In this document: one piece after another, positions 16,104 through 24,472 of the stretch | Numbering within the stretch: the stretch's first letter is position 1 | Layout: each line of letters opens with the position of its first letter | DNA from: an uncultured Myxococcales bacterium | GTDB lineage: Bacteria; Myxococcota_A; UBA9042 | DNA length: 64,000 nt | Direction: 5' to 3' | Assembly: GCA_903842345.1 (NCBI GenBank) | Contig: CAIMLR010000012.1 | Location: forward strand, 1-64,000 | The notes under the pieces: model-generated | Told to the model about the DNA's origin: nothing | Seen by the model: the letters and a program-made list of their open reading frames with translations, nothing else | The model's database searches: none | Made by a program: the position numbers and the translations under genes

Positions 16104-17363
16104 ATGAAGGTACTCGTCGTTGGCAAGGGCGGGCGTGAGCACGCGTTGGTGCACGGGCTCTGGCTGTCTGGCGCGGAAGTGCTGGCGACGCAGCCCAATC
16201 CCGGCATGGCGCAACACGCCCGCGCGATTGACGTTGCCCCGACCGACGTGGCGGGCATCCTGGCCGTGGCGCAGGCGGAGCACGTCGATCTGGTGGTCAT
16301 TGGCCCAGAAGCGCCGCTGGTGCTGGGGTTGGCCGACGTGCTGCGCGCCAACGGAATTGCCGCATTCGGTCCGGGCAAGGCGGCGGCACAGCTGGAGGCG
16401 TCCAAGGATTTCACCAAGAACTTCCTCAATCGCCATGGCATTCCGACCGCGCGCCACGTGACGGTCACGGACCTGCAGGCTGCCAAGCGCGCGCTGCGGA
16501 CGTTTGCCCATCCGCCGGTCATCAAGGCGGACGGACTGGCGGCTGGCAAAGGCGTGGCGGTGCCGGACACGTGGGAAGAAGCAGAAGCGGCGGTGCAGGC
16601 GTTTCTGGGCGACCGCACGCTGGGCGACGCGGGCGCCACGCTGGTGCTGGAGGAGCGGCTGATTGGCCCGGAGATCTCCGCGCTGGCCCTCTGCGATGGC
16701 AAGACGCTCCTGCCGTTTGACTTGGCGCGCGACCACAAGCGCATCTTTGACGGCGACCGCGGCGACAACACGGGCGGGATGGGCGCGGTCAGCCCGCTGC
16801 CAACGGTCGATGCGGCAACGCGTGCGCGAATCGACCGCGAAGTGCTCCAGCCGACGCTGGCAGGTTTCCTCGCCGACGGGCTGGATTTTCGCGGCGTCAT
16901 CTACGCCGGGATCATGCTGACCGCTGACGGACCGAAAGTGCTGGAATACAACGTGCGGTTTGGCGACCCCGAGGCGCAGGTGCTGATTCCGCGGCTTGGC
17001 GCGCAGTTGGCGGACTTGCTGCTGGCAACCGCAACCGGGCAGTTGGCCGGCAAGACGCTGCCTGCGGACGCGCCCGCGGCGGTGACCGTCGTGCTGGCGG
17101 CGGCGAACTATCCGGCGACGCCGCGGACGGGCGACCTCATCACCGGCCTGGATGCGGCGAGCGCCCTGTCAGACGTGCTTGTGTTTCATGCCGGCACCCA
17201 GGCGGACGGCGCCCACGTGCGAACCGCTGGCGGTCGGGTCCTGACGGTCACGGGCTTGGGCGCGACGGTGGCGCAAGCGCGGGCGCGGGCGTACGCGGCG
17301 GTTGCGGGGATCCACTTTGCCGGGCAGCAGATGCGGACGGATATCGCCGCATCGGTGATCTGA
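16104..17363 (+). CDS. purD: Phosphoribosylamine-glycine ligase (GAR synthetase)
   Basis: Second step of purine synthesis: ATP-dependent joining of glycine to phosphoribosylamine. The 419-residue ATP-grasp enzyme begins MKVLVVGKGGREHAL (the N-terminal nucleotide-fold loop), has IGPEAPLVLGLAD, VIKADGLAAGKGV as the ATP-binding segment, GDNTGGMGAVSP, and EYNVRFGDPEAQV near the metal site, all canonical. Length is normal for the family. GGGGG precedes the ATG. It ends 33 bases from the convergent PilZ-kinase gene, with a small hairpin between them. Confidence 0.96.
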   Translation: MKVLVVGKGGREHALVHGLWLSGAEVLATQPNPGMAQHARAIDVAPTDVAGILAVAQAEHVDLVVIGPEAPLVLGLADVLRANGIAAFGPGKAAAQLEASKDFTKNFLNRHGIPTARHVTVTDLQAAKRALRTFAHPPVIKADGLAAGKGVAVPDTWEEAEAAVQAFLGDRTLGDAGATLVLEERLIGPEISALALCDGKTLLPFDLARDHKRIFDGDRGDNTGGMGAVSPLPTVDAATRARIDREVLQPTLAGFLADGLDFRGVIYAGIMLTADGPKVLEYNVRFGDPEAQVLIPRLGAQLADLLLATATGQLAGKTLPADAPAAVTVVLAAANYPATPRTGDLITGLDAASALSDVLVFHAGTQADGAHVRTAGGRVLTVTGLGATVAQARARAYAAVAGIHFAGQQMRTDIAASVI

Positions 17364-17372
17364 ACCCGCGGA

Positions 17373-17390
17373 CATCGGTGTGACCCGATG
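17373..17390. terminator. Hairpin between convergent purD and PilZ-kinase genes
   Basis: CATCGG (17373-17378) and CCGATG (17385-17390) form a perfect six-base-pair stem around a six-base loop in the 33-base gap between two convergent stops. No T-run follows on either strand, so if it terminates transcription it is not a standard intrinsic terminator. Location is the main support. Confidence 0.3.
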
Positions 17391-17396
17391 CTCGGC

Positions 17397-18794
17397 CTAC
17401 GGTGGGTTGCCGGCGAAGCGCGCGCCAGCCACAAGGATCGGGAAGAGGTCCTCCGCCGCGGCGGCGCACGTCGCGTAGCGATCCGCGTTCAGCTTCGCCA
17501 GCATCCGCAGCAGAATCGGCGACAGGTCTTGCGGCAATTCCGGATGAAAGACGCGTGGGTCAGGCACCGGCGCGTCCGCGGGCGTGAGGAACAGGTTGCC
17601 GTCCGGGAACGGCAGGTGGCCGGTGAGCATGCGGTAGAGCACCGCGCCCAAGGCCCGCTGATCGGCCGCCGGAGCATCGACTTCAGGCTGCGGCGCTTGT
17701 AGCGCGCGTCCGCCGTCCTCGAGCAGCCGCGCGAGGCCAAAATCGCACAGCCGCACGGTGCCGTCGTCGGCAATCAGCACGTTCTCCGGTTTGATGGCGC
17801 GATGCGGGATGCCAAGCCGGTGGGCGTGATCCAGCGCGGCGGCCAGTTGGACGAGCACCGAGTAGACAAACGGGTGGTCGTCGAGGCGCGGCGTCTTGTC
17901 AAAGTAGTGACTCAGCCGCAGGCCGCGCACGTATTCGGACGTGTAGTAGAGCGTCCCGTCCGCACTGCCGATGTCGTACAATTGCAGGATGTTGGCGTGC
18001 CGCAGCTCGGCCGCGACCTTGAACTCGCGCAGGAAGGCGCGGCGCGCTGGCTCCGGCGCCGTCGCGGTGCCGGCGATGAACTTCAGCACGACCCTCCGCT
18101 CCAGCAGCAAATCCTGGGCGCGGAAGACGACGCCCGGACCGCCGTGGGCGTAGAGCGTCAAGTTGGCGTAGCGCTCTGCCAGCACGCGCGGCACGCCCGA
18201 TGGCCAGGAACTCGCCCCATCGTCCACGGGCACCGGCGTCGCCGGGGCAAAGTGGAGCGCCCGCCAAGCCGGCACGCGCGCGCTCAGGATCGGCAAGGGC
18301 GTCCGGGGGACAGGTGGCGACGGCTCGGGGCGGGCGGAGATACCGATTGGCGCGCCGCGATTGGTCGACGGCGCGGGCGTCGGGAGCGCCAGGCCGTGCC
18401 GGACGAAATCGAACGACACGACCCGCGGGGACGGATGGTCAAACTCGCCAACGTCGGTCATCCGCAGCAGGCCGCGCAGGAGCGCACGCATCGGCTCTTC
18501 GCCCGCGGTGCTCTCCGCTCGTAGCCAGCGCACGCCCATGCCCGCCGGCGGCGCACCACCCAGAGGCGTTGACCAGACCACCTCAGCCGTCATCTCAACA
18601 AGCGGCGCGTTGGGACCCGGCGCACGGAGCGACAGCGTCAGCCGTTGGCCCGGTCGGAGCGCGATGAGGCTGGAAAAAAACGCGCCACCGGGGCCCAAAT
18701 TGCCGCACACCAGCGGGAACGTCTCATCGCCCGCGCGGCCCGTCGTCTTGACGAGCGCCACGTACCGCGGATGCTGGCGACGTTCCTGATCCAT
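17397..18794 (-). CDS. PilZ domain fused to a degenerate Ser/Thr protein kinase
   Basis: A 465-residue cytoplasmic fusion. Residues 4-95 form a PilZ-type domain, a fold that in many proteins binds cyclic di-GMP; the RRQHPRY arginine motif is present but the second motif reads GNLGPGG, with Gly where Ser is usual. After a Pro-rich linker comes a kinase domain from about residue 208: a Gly loop (HGGPGVVF), VVLKF with Lys238, Glu257, and CDFG with Asp351. The catalytic loop reads HRAIKPEN, so the catalytic Asp is Ala333 (codon 17796-17798). The activation segment also lacks the APE motif. This suggests a pseudokinase that may still bind ATP. ATG at 18794 has GGAG upstream. Confidence 0.8.
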   Translation of the reverse strand: MDQERRQHPRYVALVKTTGRAGDETFPLVCGNLGPGGAFFSSLIALRPGQRLTLSLRAPGPNAPLVEMTAEVVWSTPLGGAPPAGMGVRWLRAESTAGEEPMRALLRGLLRMTDVGEFDHPSPRVVSFDFVRHGLALPTPAPSTNRGAPIGISARPEPSPPVPRTPLPILSARVPAWRALHFAPATPVPVDDGASSWPSGVPRVLAERYANLTLYAHGGPGVVFRAQDLLLERRVVLKFIAGTATAPEPARRAFLREFKVAAELRHANILQLYDIGSADGTLYYTSEYVRGLRLSHYFDKTPRLDDHPFVYSVLVQLAAALDHAHRLGIPHRAIKPENVLIADDGTVRLCDFGLARLLEDGGRALQAPQPEVDAPAADQRALGAVLYRMLTGHLPFPDGNLFLTPADAPVPDPRVFHPELPQDLSPILLRMLAKLNADRYATCAAAAEDLFPILVAGARFAGNPP

Positions 18795-18881
18795 CAAGGC
18801 TCCACGACCCTGAGGGAATCATGGCAATTTCGCGGCGTCCGGCCAACCCATCCGGTCATGGGAACGGCGGGCCTTACAATT

Positions 18882-20063
18882 CTACGCATCCGCCAGCGCT
18901 TCGCCGAGCGGCGCATCGGAGGCGACCGGCGGCCCCTGCATCGTCGCCTGCCCCGTCATGATCCGCAGCATCTTCTGCAGGCGCACCCACACGGACTCCT
19001 GCACGTAGGGGATTCCATGCTTGGCACAGAGAGCCCGGAGGCGCGGCGCGGCGGCGGTGTACTGGCGCGGCGTCAGGTCTGGCCACACGTGATGTTCAAT
19101 CTGGTAGTTGAGCCAGCCCTGCAGCCAATCGCCCAGCGGATTGCCCGTGTGGTAGTTGCAGCTGCTCAGAATCTGCCGGAGGTACCAGGCGCCCTTGCCG
19201 CGCCCGCGATCGGTCCACCGCACCAGGTCGTCGCCTGCGTGATTGGGCACGATGACAACGAAGGTCTGCAGGTTGGTCAGCACGTCCGCGAGGATCGCGT
19301 GCGCGAGGCCAATCGCCCACGCGTGCACGCCAAAAGGCAGCAGTAGCGCCGGCAGCAGGCCAAACTGAAACGCCGCGTACGGCAGCCAGGAGTAGAGCCA
19401 CAGGCGTTTGCCGACCGGGGTCAGCGGGTTCCACGGCCGCTGCAGCTTGGCGGAGTCCATCATCGGCACGGCATCCTCGCGCGCGCGGGAGGCAACAACG
19501 AGGCACGCGGACGTGTTCGGCGCGTAGTACAGCCAGCGCCACGTTGACGCCAGCAGGAACGCGACAACATAGCGCGCCGGCACGGGCATCCAGGACTCGC
19601 GCAGCCAGCGCATTTGCGCTTCCACCAAGTCGGGATCCGGGCCTTCATTCGTGTAACCGTGGTGCAGTTGGTTGTGCTCACGCTTCCACGCGGACGCCTC
19701 GATCCAATCCGGCCACTGGAGCCAGCGCCACGCACCTTGGGCAAATCCCGCCGACGTCCAACGCGGCGGCACACCCGGCAGGCCGTCCAGCGCGCCATGA
19801 CACGTGTGGTGCGCCACAATCATCCAGCGCGAGGAGGCCGCCAGGGCCATCAGGAGCGGCGAGATCGGGTTCAGGCCGAACAGCGATCCAGCGAGGCCAG
19901 CCAGCAGGAGGCCCCACGCGAGCAGGCCGAACGCGCGCAGTTGCGTCAGATCCGCCGGGCCGCGCAACGTGTCCAACTCTCTGCGGAGCGCGTCCAGGTC
20001 GCGGGCGAGCGCGTCCGTATCAGGCAAGGGTCCAGAGAACGGCACGGCGGGAGGAGGGGGCAC
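18882..20063 (-). CDS. Membrane fatty acid desaturase
   Basis: An integral membrane di-iron desaturase of about 393 residues that would introduce double bonds into lipid acyl chains. The three His boxes are HHTCHG, HNQLHH and QIEHH, in the usual order, with hydrophobic helices between. The start is uncertain: no ATG is suitably placed; GTG at 20063 (with GAGG five bases upstream) is chosen, and GTG at 20045 is an alternative. An open frame continuing upstream is Arg/Ser-rich and not coding-like. No ferredoxin or reductase gene is adjacent. Together with the hydroxylase-family gene at 2262 it points to membrane-lipid tailoring, but the two are not linked. Confidence 0.83.
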   Translation of the reverse strand: MPPPPAVPFSGPLPDTDALARDLDALRRELDTLRGPADLTQLRAFGLLAWGLLLAGLAGSLFGLNPISPLLMALAASSRWMIVAHHTCHGALDGLPGVPPRWTSAGFAQGAWRWLQWPDWIEASAWKREHNQLHHGYTNEGPDPDLVEAQMRWLRESWMPVPARYVVAFLLASTWRWLYYAPNTSACLVVASRAREDAVPMMDSAKLQRPWNPLTPVGKRLWLYSWLPYAAFQFGLLPALLLPFGVHAWAIGLAHAILADVLTNLQTFVVIVPNHAGDDLVRWTDRGRGKGAWYLRQILSSCNYHTGNPLGDWLQGWLNYQIEHHVWPDLTPRQYTAAAPRLRALCAKHGIPYVQESVWVRLQKMLRIMTGQATMQGPPVASDAPLGEALADA

Positions 20064-20302
20064 GGGAGCCTCGATGCACGGCCAAGGACGCCGCGGGCGC
20101 GGAAGGATAGCCGAGTCACGGCAAAAGTGGGAATCGCGGACTGCGCGCGGTGGCTGAAATGACGGCGGCCTGCCAGACCGGTTCCAGGGCGCGCGTTGCG
20201 TCAGCCCGTGTGGTGTCTGACGACCCCAGCTCTGCGCCGTGCGTCTTGACGCGCCAAGCGCAAACCGCGACGCTGTGGACGGTTTCACCTTGGACCTTCG
20301 CC

Positions 20303-21382
20303 ATGCCGCAACTGCAGAAAAAAGACACGACGACGCCCGCCGCCAAGAGCAGCGCGGGCAAGCCGAGCGCAGCCGCCGCACCGAGCGCTGCGGGCGCCGC
20401 GCCCAAGCTCGTTGAACAGGTTGCGCGTGCCAACTACAAGGAAGGCGCCGCGCTCGTCGCGCCAGCGAACGCCAACGGGTACGTGGCTGGGAAAGAAGCG
20501 GCCAAGCCCAAGATGCCGAAGGTGGCGAGCGTCGATCCGTCCAAGGAGATGCTGGCGGGCGCCAAGAAGACGGACCTGGGCCACGGCGGCTACACGCAAA
20601 CGTGGGCGGGCGGCAGCGCGGAGAACGAACTCAAGCCGACCGTCGTCCGCGAACGCGAAAAGGACGGCAAGGCGGGCAAAGCCAAGCTGGATGTCGTCAG
20701 CGGGACGGCGACCGCGGGCGTGGGTGCGCGCGTTGGCATCGGCGGCGAAGTCGAAAAGAGCGGAAGGTACGGCAAGGCGGCGGCCAAGGGCGATATTCAC
20801 CTCGGCGCGGAAGCGGGCGCTGACGCCAAGTACAAGGTCGGCAGCGACGGCGTGGAATTGAGCGGCAACGCGGCGGCCAAGGCCGGCGTGGAGGCCAGCG
20901 GCAGCGCGTCACTTGAATCCGCCAAGGTCCTGGGCCAAACCGCGGGCATCGCAGGAAAGGCCAAGGGCTTCGCTGGCGCGCGCGTGGGCGCGGGCGGCAA
21001 GGTCGCCATCACCAAGGAATTTGTCGGCGCCAAGGGCCAGATTGGCGGCTTCGCCGGCGCGGAAGCGTCGGGCGAGTTGGCAGGCCACATCGGTCCGGTC
21101 GCGGGCAAAGTGACGGCCGCCGCGCAAGCGGGCATCGGCGCCTCACTGGACGGCGAAATCAGCTACGACCACGGCAAGCTCAAGCTGTCCGGCCACGCCG
21201 CCGTCGCGCTCGGCGTTGGCGCTTCCCTTGGCGCATCCGTGGAAATCGACATCGGCACTGCGCTCAAGATGGGCGGTGCGATTGCCGTTGCCGCCGCCCG
21301 CGCCGCCTCCCATTCCGTCAGCCAAGTCGCCGCGACGTTGGGCAGCGCGTGGGGCTCGGTCGCCCATTGGTTTGGGCTGTAG
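20303..21382 (+). CDS. Gly/Ala/Lys-rich protein of unknown function
   Basis: I do not recognise a family. The 359-residue product has no signal peptide. Residues 1-40 are low-complexity Ala/Ser/Lys. A more structured part follows (residues about 42-120), then from about 120 to 340 a long run of Gly- and Ala-rich segments, such as GIAGKAKGFAGARVGAGGKV and GVGASLGASVEIDIG, with alternating small residues that suggest stacked beta strands or an amphipathic, membrane-active region. The C-terminus is hydrophobic with aromatic residues (SVAHWFGL). Such a layout occurs in some secreted toxins, but no toxin motif or immunity gene is seen. No clear ribosome site precedes ATG 20303. Confidence 0.55.
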   Translation: MPQLQKKDTTTPAAKSSAGKPSAAAAPSAAGAAPKLVEQVARANYKEGAALVAPANANGYVAGKEAAKPKMPKVASVDPSKEMLAGAKKTDLGHGGYTQTWAGGSAENELKPTVVREREKDGKAGKAKLDVVSGTATAGVGARVGIGGEVEKSGRYGKAAAKGDIHLGAEAGADAKYKVGSDGVELSGNAAAKAGVEASGSASLESAKVLGQTAGIAGKAKGFAGARVGAGGKVAITKEFVGAKGQIGGFAGAEASGELAGHIGPVAGKVTAAAQAGIGASLDGEISYDHGKLKLSGHAAVALGVGASLGASVEIDIGTALKMGGAIAVAAARAASHSVSQVAATLGSAWGSVAHWFGL

Positions 21383-21392
21383 CGCACCGCGC

Positions 21393-22118
21393 TCAGGTCT
21401 TCTGCACAATCCCAAACTGGTTGCCATCCGGATCGACGATAATGGTCATCAGGCTGCCGTTCCCCAGCTCATGCGGCTTGTCCAGCACCACGCCGCCATG
21501 CGCCGCGACGGACGCGCACGTCTCCGCGATGTTCAGCACGTTGATGTAGTCCGTGATGCCGCGCCGCTGCGCACCCACCACGCCGCCGACCAGCGCAACC
21601 ACGGGCTTGGTCTGCGTGCACAGCGCGTATTCCGTCGCACCGGGCACGCGCGTGAATTTCCAGCCCGCGACTTCAGCGTAGTACGCCATTGCGCCTTCCA
21701 GGTCGGACGTCCCCCATTCCATCAGTCCAACACCGTTCACGCCCGAACCGCTGAGCCCCGGCACGTCGGTCGTCTCCGGCTGCCAGAACGCCACTTCGTT
21801 GTTCCACGGGTCCAGCGTATCGGTCCACGCGCCCGCGCCCTCGACGACGCTCTTTTCCACCGTGACGCGGCCGCCCAGCTTCAGCACCTTCGCCGCGTCT
21901 GCGGAGCAGCTCTTCGACCGCAAATAGTGGCAAATTCCCAGCGGCATGCCCGACTCGCCGATTTGCCAGAGCGCGCCGATCGGCGGCTTGCCCGTGTCGA
22001 TCATCGCGTAATCGTCGGCGACCGGCGTGATCGTCCAATCAAACACCGCGCCGTAGAACGCGATGGAACGCTGCAGGTCGTGGACACGAATTTCCAATTG
22101 CCAGATCGGGGTCGCCAT
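21393..22118 (-). CDS. Two-domain VOC (glyoxalase-like) protein
   Basis: A 241-residue cytoplasmic protein with two tandem vicinal-oxygen-chelate domains: residues 1-118, starting WQLEIRVHDLQRSIAFY, and 125-241, starting GVGLMEWGTSDLEGAMAYY and ending VDPDGNQFGIVQ. VOC proteins include glyoxalase I, extradiol dioxygenases and resistance proteins, usually with a metal; the ligands here are not all conserved, so a specific reaction cannot be named. GGAGG lies five bases before the ATG at 22118. It follows the ACMSD gene by 69 bases and may act on a related ring-cleavage product, which is inference. Confidence 0.72.
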   Translation of the reverse strand: MATPIWQLEIRVHDLQRSIAFYGAVFDWTITPVADDYAMIDTGKPPIGALWQIGESGMPLGICHYLRSKSCSADAAKVLKLGGRVTVEKSVVEGAGAWTDTLDPWNNEVAFWQPETTDVPGLSGSGVNGVGLMEWGTSDLEGAMAYYAEVAGWKFTRVPGATEYALCTQTKPVVALVGGVVGAQRRGITDYINVLNIAETCASVAAHGGVVLDKPHELGNGSLMTIIVDPDGNQFGIVQKT

Positions 22119-22187
22119 TCAATCCTCCAAAGTCCCAAGCTAGGTCGGGAGCGCCGCGCGTCAATGGCGCTGCGAGCGATTCCCTTG

Positions 22188-23207
22188 TCAAACCAAAATG
22201 TTCGGCGGCGGCTCCGCGCCCAGCCACGTCCACGCGTTGTCCCAGAGGATGTGCTGCCGGACCGTTGGATCCGCGACGTGCTGTTCCACGAGTTCGCCGG
22301 GACGCGCCTCGCCCAACGGGAACGGATAATCGCTGCCGACGACAAGCTTCTCCGGGCCAAAAACCGTCAGCGCCAGCGCCAGCGCGTGGGGCTCGTGCAC
22401 GAGCGCATCCACCCAGACGCGCCGGGCAAAATGCGAAGGCGGCTCGGCGATGTGCGTCGCGCACAGGTCCGGGCGCGCCTGCCATCCGTGGTCAATGCGG
22501 CCAATCGTGCCGGGAAAGCTGCCGCCACCGTGGGCAAAACACATCCGCAGGGTGGGAAACTGCTGCAGCACGCCGCCCATGATCACCGAGCACAGCGCGC
22601 GCGATGACTCCGCCGGCATCCCGACAAGCCACGGGAGCCAATGCCGTGGCATCGTCTCCTGCCCCATCATCTCCCACGGATGCACGAACAGGGCCGCGTT
22701 CAGCTCCGCCGCACGCTGCCACAGCGGCCGCAGCTGGTCGTCGTCCAGGTTCATGCCGCGGATGTGACTGCCGACTTGCACCCCGCGCAGGCCAAGCTCC
22801 AGGACGCAGCGCTCCAGCTCACGCACCGCCAGCTCCGGGGCTTGCATCGGCAGCGTGCCCAGCCCCAGAAACCGCGTCGGATGCAGGTGGCAGACGCTCG
22901 CCAGGTGATCGTTCAGGAACCGGGCGACGTCCAGCCCGTGCTGCGGCTGGGCGTGATAGGCAAAGAGCACGGGGATTGTCGACAGCACCTGGACGCTCAC
23001 GCCCACGGCCTCGCACTCACGCATCCGCGTCTCCGGATCCCAGCAATTCGCCTCGATTTCGCGGAACAACGCGCCGTCGTCCCGCAGCATCCGCGCCCGG
23101 CACGGCGCGTGGTGGTCAAGCTCAATGAACCCGCCATAGCCGAACTGCTGCGCCCAGCGCGGGAGGTGCGGCGGCAGGATGTGGGTGTGGACGTCGATCT
23201 TCGGCAT
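22188..23207 (-). CDS. nbaD: 2-amino-3-carboxymuconate-6-semialdehyde decarboxylase
   Basis: Amidohydrolase-superfamily decarboxylase (ACMSD) of 339 residues that takes the ring-cleavage product of 3-hydroxyanthranilate away from quinolinate/NAD synthesis and into catabolism. The metal site shows DVHTH (His7, His9) near the start, FVHPWEMMG with the third His, and VGSDYPFPLGE with the catalytic Asp near the C-terminus; MCFAHGGGSFPG supplies another conserved His. The ATG at 23207 overlaps the TAA of the dioxygenase gene in a TAATG junction, a strong sign of translational coupling; an in-frame longer start is not needed. Confidence 0.9.
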   Translation of the reverse strand: MPKIDVHTHILPPHLPRWAQQFGYGGFIELDHHAPCRARMLRDDGALFREIEANCWDPETRMRECEAVGVSVQVLSTIPVLFAYHAQPQHGLDVARFLNDHLASVCHLHPTRFLGLGTLPMQAPELAVRELERCVLELGLRGVQVGSHIRGMNLDDDQLRPLWQRAAELNAALFVHPWEMMGQETMPRHWLPWLVGMPAESSRALCSVIMGGVLQQFPTLRMCFAHGGGSFPGTIGRIDHGWQARPDLCATHIAEPPSHFARRVWVDALVHEPHALALALTVFGPEKLVVGSDYPFPLGEARPGELVEQHVADPTVRQHILWDNAWTWLGAEPPPNILV

Positions 23208-23743
23208 TACGGAAGCCGCGGCGGTCGGCTGTGCGCGTGCCCGCAAGCGCGGCAGCTCGTATGCGCGGGATCGGACCAGAAGCGCTCAAAAACCGGCGGC
23301 AGGTCGGCGACGATGTCGTTGAGCGGCAAGAACTCCTCGTAGAGCTTCTCCCCGCACGCATCGCACACCCAGAGGAAGCCATCCCGCTCGTGCGGCAGGC
23401 GCTTGCGCTCGATCACGAGCCCCACGGTGCCGGCGGGACGCTGCGGCGAATGCGGCACGTTGCCGGGCAGCAGGAACATCGAACCCTGCAGAATCGGCAC
23501 GTCTTTCTTTTGGCCAGCTTCCAGAATGCGCAACACCATGTCGCCTTCCAGTTGCCAGAAGAACTCCTCGCCCTCGTTGATATGGTAATCCGTTCGCGCA
23601 TTGGGCCCGCCGACGACGGTCACCATGAACTCGCGGCCAGGCCAGATCTGCTGGTTGCCGACCGGCGGCTTGAGCGACTGCCGATTGGCCGCCAGCCAGG
23701 TGGCGAAGTCGAGGGGCCCCTGGTTCTCCGGGATGGACGGCAT
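23207..23743 (-). CDS. nbaC: 3-hydroxyanthranilate 3,4-dioxygenase
   Basis: Opens the ring of 3-hydroxyanthranilate to give 2-amino-3-carboxymuconate semialdehyde, in the kynurenine pathway of tryptophan breakdown. The 178-residue cupin has Fe ligands His54, Glu60 and His98, substrate residues Arg50, Arg102 and Glu113, and the second, rubredoxin-like metal site of bacterial enzymes (Cys127, Cys130, Cys164, Cys167). Length is as expected. AGGAG precedes the ATG at 23743 with six-base spacing. It is followed directly by the decarboxylase and preceded by a lipoprotein gene 9 bases away. No kynureninase or kynurenine monooxygenase is in view. Confidence 0.93.
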   Translation of the reverse strand: MPSIPENQGPLDFATWLAANRQSLKPPVGNQQIWPGREFMVTVVGGPNARTDYHINEGEEFFWQLEGDMVLRILEAGQKKDVPILQGSMFLLPGNVPHSPQRPAGTVGLVIERKRLPHERDGFLWVCDACGEKLYEEFLPLNDIVADLPPVFERFWSDPAHTSCRACGHAHSRPPRLP

Positions 23744-23752
23744 CGCGCGCTC

Positions 23753-24364
23753 CTATTTCTTGCCTGAAAGGACGGCGCCAATGCCATCCAGCCGCACAAG
23801 CGTCTCGGGCGCGGTCACGGAATTCGGGTCAAACGGCTTGCCCTGCTCGTCCGCCTCGTGCTGCTTGACCTTGCGGGTCTGCTCGAGGGACAGCGGAATC
23901 AGCCGCACGGTCCCTTCCGCCACCGCGTGCATGCCGGCCGAGTCCTTGGGAAATTCCATCTCACCATCAGTCACCTTGAATTTCATGGTCTTGCCAGGCT
24001 GATCGCCCTTGAGCGAGAACCAGCAGCCGCGCATCTGGCAGACGTCTTCCACGTCGCCTTCCACGCGCACGCGCTTGCCAACCCACGCCTCCGGATTGGC
24101 GAGAATCTGGCTGACGAGGGTGTTGTCCTGGAGCGTGACGCCCGCGCCGTACTTCGTTCCAGCGAGGTCGAGCGCAGCGGCTGTGGTTGCAGGCGCAGGC
24201 AAAGGCGCGAGCGGATCGCCGGCACTGCAACCCGCACCCTGGCAAACCGGCGCACCCGCAGCGGCAGGGGCGACTGGTGGGGCAACCACCCGCGGCGGCG
24301 GCGCTTTGGGCTGCTGACAGGCCACTGCGGCAACGGCCGCGACAATCCACAAGAAACGCTGCAT
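23753..24364 (-). CDS. DUF4920-type lipoprotein
   Basis: Predicted lipoprotein of 203 residues with signal AAVAAVACQQ and a Pro/Ala-rich linker. The rest (residues about 65-170) resembles DUF4920: NPEAWVGKRVRVEGDVEDVC followed by MRGCWFSL, an OB-like beta-barrel with a pair of conserved cysteines. Function is unknown. It sits 9 bases upstream of the dioxygenase gene and probably leads that operon, though a direct role in tryptophan breakdown is not evident. GAGG lies four bases before the ATG at 24364. Confidence 0.7.
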   Translation of the reverse strand: MQRFLWIVAAVAAVACQQPKAPPPRVVAPPVAPAAAGAPVCQGAGCSAGDPLAPLPAPATTAAALDLAGTKYGAGVTLQDNTLVSQILANPEAWVGKRVRVEGDVEDVCQMRGCWFSLKGDQPGKTMKFKVTDGEMEFPKDSAGMHAVAEGTVRLIPLSLEQTRKVKQHEADEQGKPFDPNSVTAPETLVRLDGIGAVLSGKK

Positions 24365-24472
24365 GTGACCTCGTTGGTGCTCCCCGCGGGTAAGGTACCA
24401 GTGTTGCGGGCCTGCGCCAACGGGGACTTAATCTTGCGCCCGCCCGCGCTTGCCCGCAAACTGCCGCGCGCC

